Below, one piece after another: positions 61,411 through 64,000 of a DNA stretch of 64,000 nt. The first letter of the stretch is position 1. Every line of letters begins with the position of its first letter. The translations under genes and the position numbers were made by a program. Source of the stretch: Phyllobacterium calauticae (GTDB lineage: Bacteria > Pseudomonadota > Alphaproteobacteria > Rhizobiales > Rhizobiaceae); assembly GCF_019991125.1 (NCBI RefSeq), contig NZ_JAGENB010000002.1, positions 248,001 to 312,000 on the forward strand, given 5' to 3'. The notes beneath the pieces are model-generated. The model saw only the letters and a list, made by a program, of their open reading frames with translations, searched no databases and had not been told where the DNA came from.

Positions 61411-62065
61411 TATTTTTGCACTGCTGGTGAAGTCCACCGGCCAGACCCTGTACATGGTCGCAGTGGCGGGCCTGATCGGCTCCTTGTTCGGCATTCCGCT
61501 CGGTGTTTTTCTGGCGACCAGCGGCCGCGGCGAGCTTTTTGCTGCGCCTTCGGTCAACAAGGTGCTCGGGCTTGTCGTCAATGCGGCCCGCTCGACGCCC
61601 TTCATCATTCTGGTTGTCGCCATCATCCCCTTCACCCGCTTGATCGCCGGGACCTCCATCGGAACCACCGCCGCGATCGTACCGCTGACCATTGCAACCA
61701 TTCCCTTCATCGCGCGGCTGGTTGAATCGGCAATCCGCGAGGTCGATCCGGGGCTGACCGAGGCTGCCCGTGCGATGGGTGCAAGTCCCGCCCAGATCGT
61801 GTTCAAGGTTCTGCTGGCCGAAGCGCGTCCCGGCATCACATCGGCCCTGACCCTGACCATTGTCAGCCTGATCGGTTATTCGGCCATGGTCGGTGCCGTC
61901 GGCGGCGGCGGGCTCGGCGATCTCGGCATTCGCTACGGCTATCAGCGCTTCATGCCGGATGTGATGGCCATCGTGGTTCTGGTGCTGATCGTGCTGGTTC
62001 AGCTTGTGCAGAGCGCCGGTGACCGGCTGGCACGGCGGTTCGACAAGCGCATCCGTCCCCGCTGA
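61400..62065 (+). CDS. metI: Methionine ABC transporter permease
   Basis: A 221-residue inner-membrane permease with five to six spans. The ATPase-contact loop is [27 protein letters not shown] (split by eye around residue 120-145), and [26 protein letters not shown] is the MetI signature. The start ATG at 61400 overlaps the end of metN, which indicates translational coupling. It ends 31 bp before metQ. Confidence 0.93.
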   Translation: MSADIFALLVKSTGQTLYMVAVAGLIGSLFGIPLGVFLATSGRGELFAAPSVNKVLGLVVNAARSTPFIILVVAIIPFTRLIAGTSIGTTAAIVPLTIATIPFIARLVESAIREVDPGLTEAARAMGASPAQIVFKVLLAEARPGITSALTLTIVSLIGYSAMVGAVGGGGLGDLGIRYGYQRFMPDVMAIVVLVLIVLVQLVQSAGDRLARRFDKRIRPR

Positions 62066-62096
62066 AAACACGTTTACGTTAAAACAGGAGAGTACA

Positions 62097-62879
62097 ATGT
62101 TGAAGAAAATCCTCGTCACCGCTGCGGTGGCGGCAATGCTCAGCGCGACGGGCGCTCTGGCCGAAACGATCAAGATCGGCGTGACGCCGGGCGAACACGC
62201 GCAGATCATGGAGAAGGTCAAGGAAATCGCCAAGCCGAAAGGCCTCGACATCGAAATCTTCGAATTTTCCGACTATGTCGTGCCGAACCAGGCGCTGAAC
62301 GACGGCGAGCTTGATGCCAACTCGTTCCAGCACAAGCCTTATCTCGACAACCAGATTGCCGACCGCAAGTTCGATCTCGTCGATGTCGCCAACACCGTGA
62401 ATTTTCCGATGGGCGTCTATTCGAAGAAGGTGAAGAGCTTCGACGCACTGGCCGATGGCGCGACGATTGCCATTCCGAACGATCCGACCAATGGCGGCCG
62501 CGCACTGCTGATCCTTGCCGACAAGGGCGTGATCAAGCTGAAGGAAGGTTCGGGTCTCAAGGTGACGCTCGCCGATATCACCGAGAACAAGAAGAACTTC
62601 AAGTTCGTCGAACTGGATGCTGCCCAGCTGCCGCGTTCCATCGACGATGTGGATGCTGCTGCCATCAACACCAATTACGCGCTTGAAGCTGGCCTTGATC
62701 CGATGAAGGACCCGATTCTGAAGGAGGGTGAAAAGGCGCCCTACGTCAACCTGATCGCCGTGCGCAAGGCCGACAAGGACAAGCCCTGGGTCAAGACGCT
62801 GATCGAATCCTACCATTCCGATCCGGTCAAGCAGTTCATCCTCGACAAGTACAAGGGGGCGGCTGTTCCCGCCTGGTAA
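62097..62879 (+). CDS. metQ: Methionine-binding periplasmic protein (NlpA family)
   Basis: A 260-residue substrate-binding protein. The signal peptide covers residues 1-22 (MLSATGALAE) and has no lipobox Cys, so unlike the lipoprotein MetQ of enterobacteria this one is probably free in the periplasm. Family blocks are IKIGVTPGEHAQIMEKVK, FSDYVVPNQALNDGELDANS, FQHKPYLDNQ, AIPNDPTNGGRALLIL and AAINTNYALEAGL. CAGGAGAG precedes the ATG. Last gene of the metNIQ operon. Confidence 0.93.
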   Translation: MLKKILVTAAVAAMLSATGALAETIKIGVTPGEHAQIMEKVKEIAKPKGLDIEIFEFSDYVVPNQALNDGELDANSFQHKPYLDNQIADRKFDLVDVANTVNFPMGVYSKKVKSFDALADGATIAIPNDPTNGGRALLILADKGVIKLKEGSGLKVTLADITENKKNFKFVELDAAQLPRSIDDVDAAAINTNYALEAGLDPMKDPILKEGEKAPYVNLIAVRKADKDKPWVKTLIESYHSDPVKQFILDKYKGAAVPAW

Positions 62880-62889
62880 TCGACACTTT

Positions 62890-62921
62890 CACTCCCCTTC
62901 GCCGATGGGTGGAGGGGAGTG
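62890..62921. terminator. Hairpin between convergent metQ and UgpC-type genes
   Basis: CACTCCCCT (62890-62898) and AGGGGAGTG (62913-62921) form a perfect 9-bp stem with a 14-nt loop, followed by GTTTGCTTT. It likely ends both transcripts. Confidence 0.7.
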
Positions 62922-62938
62922 GTTTGCTTTGAATGTCT

Positions 62939-64000
62939 TCAGATGCGCTTGCCGTTGCCGCCGAAAAGATGCAGCTTTTCCCCCGGGATGATCACCCTCA
63001 GGTGATCGTCGGGCTGGGATACGGAACGGCCGGCAACCCGCACGACTACCCGCTCACCTCCGATGATGCCATAGACATAGCTTTCCGCGCCGACCGGCTC
63101 TACACCGAGCACTTTGAGGTCGAGCAGCAGGCCGCCAATGTGGCTTTCCGTGCCGGTGGCAACCTCCAGATCTTCCGGACGGAACCCGATCACCGCATCC
63201 TTGTCGGATACGGCAAGCCCCTCGGCGCCGATCCGCGTGCCGTCCCTCAGGATCAGGCCGGATTCGCCGGCGGTCACCGGAATGAGGTTCATCGGCGGTG
63301 CGCCGATGAAGCTGGCGACGAATGTGCTGGCGGGCTTTTCGTAGATATCCAGCGGCGCGCCGATCTGTTCGACCGCACCGGCATTCATCACCACGAGAAT
63401 ATCGGCGAGCGTCATGGCCTCCAGCTGGTCGTGGGTGACATAAACGCTGGTCACGCCGAGCTGGCGCTGCAGGTTCTTGATTTCCACCCGCATCTGGCCG
63501 CGCAGCTTGGCGTCGAGATTGGAGAGGGGTTCGTCGAAGAGGAACACTTTGGGGTTGCGCACAATGGCGCGGCCCATGGCGACGCGCTGCCGCTGGCCGC
63601 CTGACAGTTCGCGTGGTCGCCGTTCGAGCAGATGCGCCAGCTCCAGCGTTGCCGCTGCTTCGCGCACACGCTTGTCGATCTGGTCCTTCGGCATGCCGCG
63701 GTTGCGCAGGCCGTAGGCCATGTTGTCATAGACCTTCATATGCGGATAGAGCGCATAGTTCTGGAAGACCATGGCGATGTCGCGTTCGGCGGGGCCGAGA
63801 TCGTTGACAACCTTGTCGTCGATCTTGACCGTGCCGTCGGTAATGGATTCCAGCCCCGCGATCATGCGCAGGAGGGTCGATTTTCCGCAGCCCGACGGGC
63901 CGACAAGCACGCACAAGGCGCCGTCCTTGATGTCTATGTCGACGCCTTTGACCGCCTCGACGCCGCCGGCATAGACCTTGCGGACATTGGTGAGTTCAAC
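62939..64000 (-). CDS. UgpC/MalK-type ABC ATPase (5' end beyond the window)
   Basis: The ATPase of a carbohydrate or glycerol-3-phosphate ABC importer, at least 353 residues visible. The frame is open to the window edge ([13 protein letters not shown], then [13 protein letters not shown]), so only the first few residues are missing. Walker A is [13 protein letters not shown], the signature [14 protein letters not shown], Walker [19 protein letters not shown]. The C-terminal TOBE domain ends [10 protein letters not shown]. The sequence looks most like UgpC, but the other transporter genes lie outside the window, so the substrate is open. Confidence 0.88.
   Translation of the reverse strand, partial: VELTNVRKVYAGGVEAVKGVDIDIKDGALCVLVGPSGCGKSTLLRMIAGLESITDGTVKIDDKVVNDLGPAERDIAMVFQNYALYPHMKVYDNMAYGLRNRGMPKDQIDKRVREAAATLELAHLLERRPRELSGGQRQRVAMGRAIVRNPKVFLFDEPLSNLDAKLRGQMRVEIKNLQRQLGVTSVYVTHDQLEAMTLADILVVMNAGAVEQIGAPLDIYEKPASTFVASFIGAPPMNLIPVTAGESGLILRDGTRIGAEGLAVSDKDAVIGFRPEDLEVATGTESHIGGLLLDLKVLGVEPVGAESYVYGIIGGERVVVRVAGRSVSQPDDHLRVIIPGEKLHLFGGNGKRI

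Overview
The window reads as a chromosomal segment of an alphaproteobacterium of the order Hyphomicrobiales (Rhizobiales), close to the Brucellaceae/Phyllobacteriaceae/Rhizobiaceae. The evidence is high GC, dense genes, the carA - GatB/YqeY - dnaG - rpoD neighbourhood, an Omp2-type porin, a homologue of the Brucella 26-kDa periplasmic antigen (SIMPL domain) and a DRL-type (DXR-like) oxidoreductase. No phage, integrase, transposase, CRISPR array or rRNA operon was seen. One tRNA lies at 28.2 kb.

Layout. 0-10 kb: housekeeping (carA, YqeY, primase, RpoD), an MFS pump/TetR pair with three operators, and a Na/phosphate cotransporter behind a Pho box. 10-15 kb: envelope genes (UPF0114, a 774-aa OmpA protein with 108-bp tandem repeats, UPF0260, a small secreted protein, a BP26 homologue). 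15-28 kb: a catabolic island holding a HAD phosphatase, a DRL-type DXP reductoisomerase, an acetoin-dehydrogenase-like E1alpha/E1beta/E2 set, a complete glucitol-type PTS (GutM, IIC, IIBC, IIA) with its own fused HPr-EI, two unrecognised proteins and a SorC regulator. 28-36 kb: tRNA, small proteins, a methyltransferase, the porin, TetR and DeoR regulators, NudK and an MFS/TetR pair. 36-41 kb: a three-subunit molybdenum aldehyde oxidase (cytochrome c, Mo, Fe-S). 41-46 kb: an NtrY-like kinase with no response regulator beside it, a deformylase-like protein that has lost its catalytic residues, and a PAS-GGDEF protein. 45-52 kb: LacI regulator, AfuABC/FbpABC-type ABC importer and an inositol-monophosphatase-family enzyme. 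52-64 kb: a transporter-thioesterase fusion, a GGDEF-EAL protein, ArsR/old yellow enzyme, metY, metNIQ and the start of a UgpC-type ATPase.

The most interesting system is the 15-28 kb island. DRL enzymes interconvert 1-deoxy-xylulose 5-phosphate (DXP) and 2-C-methyl-erythritol 4-phosphate (MEP). Beside it are a polyol PTS, which would deliver a terminally phosphorylated polyol, and a thiamine-diphosphate acyloin-cleaving complex. DXP is formally the acyloin of an acetyl unit and glyceraldehyde 3-phosphate. The inferred pathway is: 2-C-methyl-erythritol (or a related methyl-tetritol) taken up and phosphorylated by the PTS to MEP; oxidised by DRL running in reverse to DXP; cleaved with CoA to acetyl-CoA and glyceraldehyde 3-phosphate. 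A nearly identical 16-bp box lies before drl and before gutM, which supports co-regulation by the SorC protein. This is an inference from gene content; no substrate has been shown.
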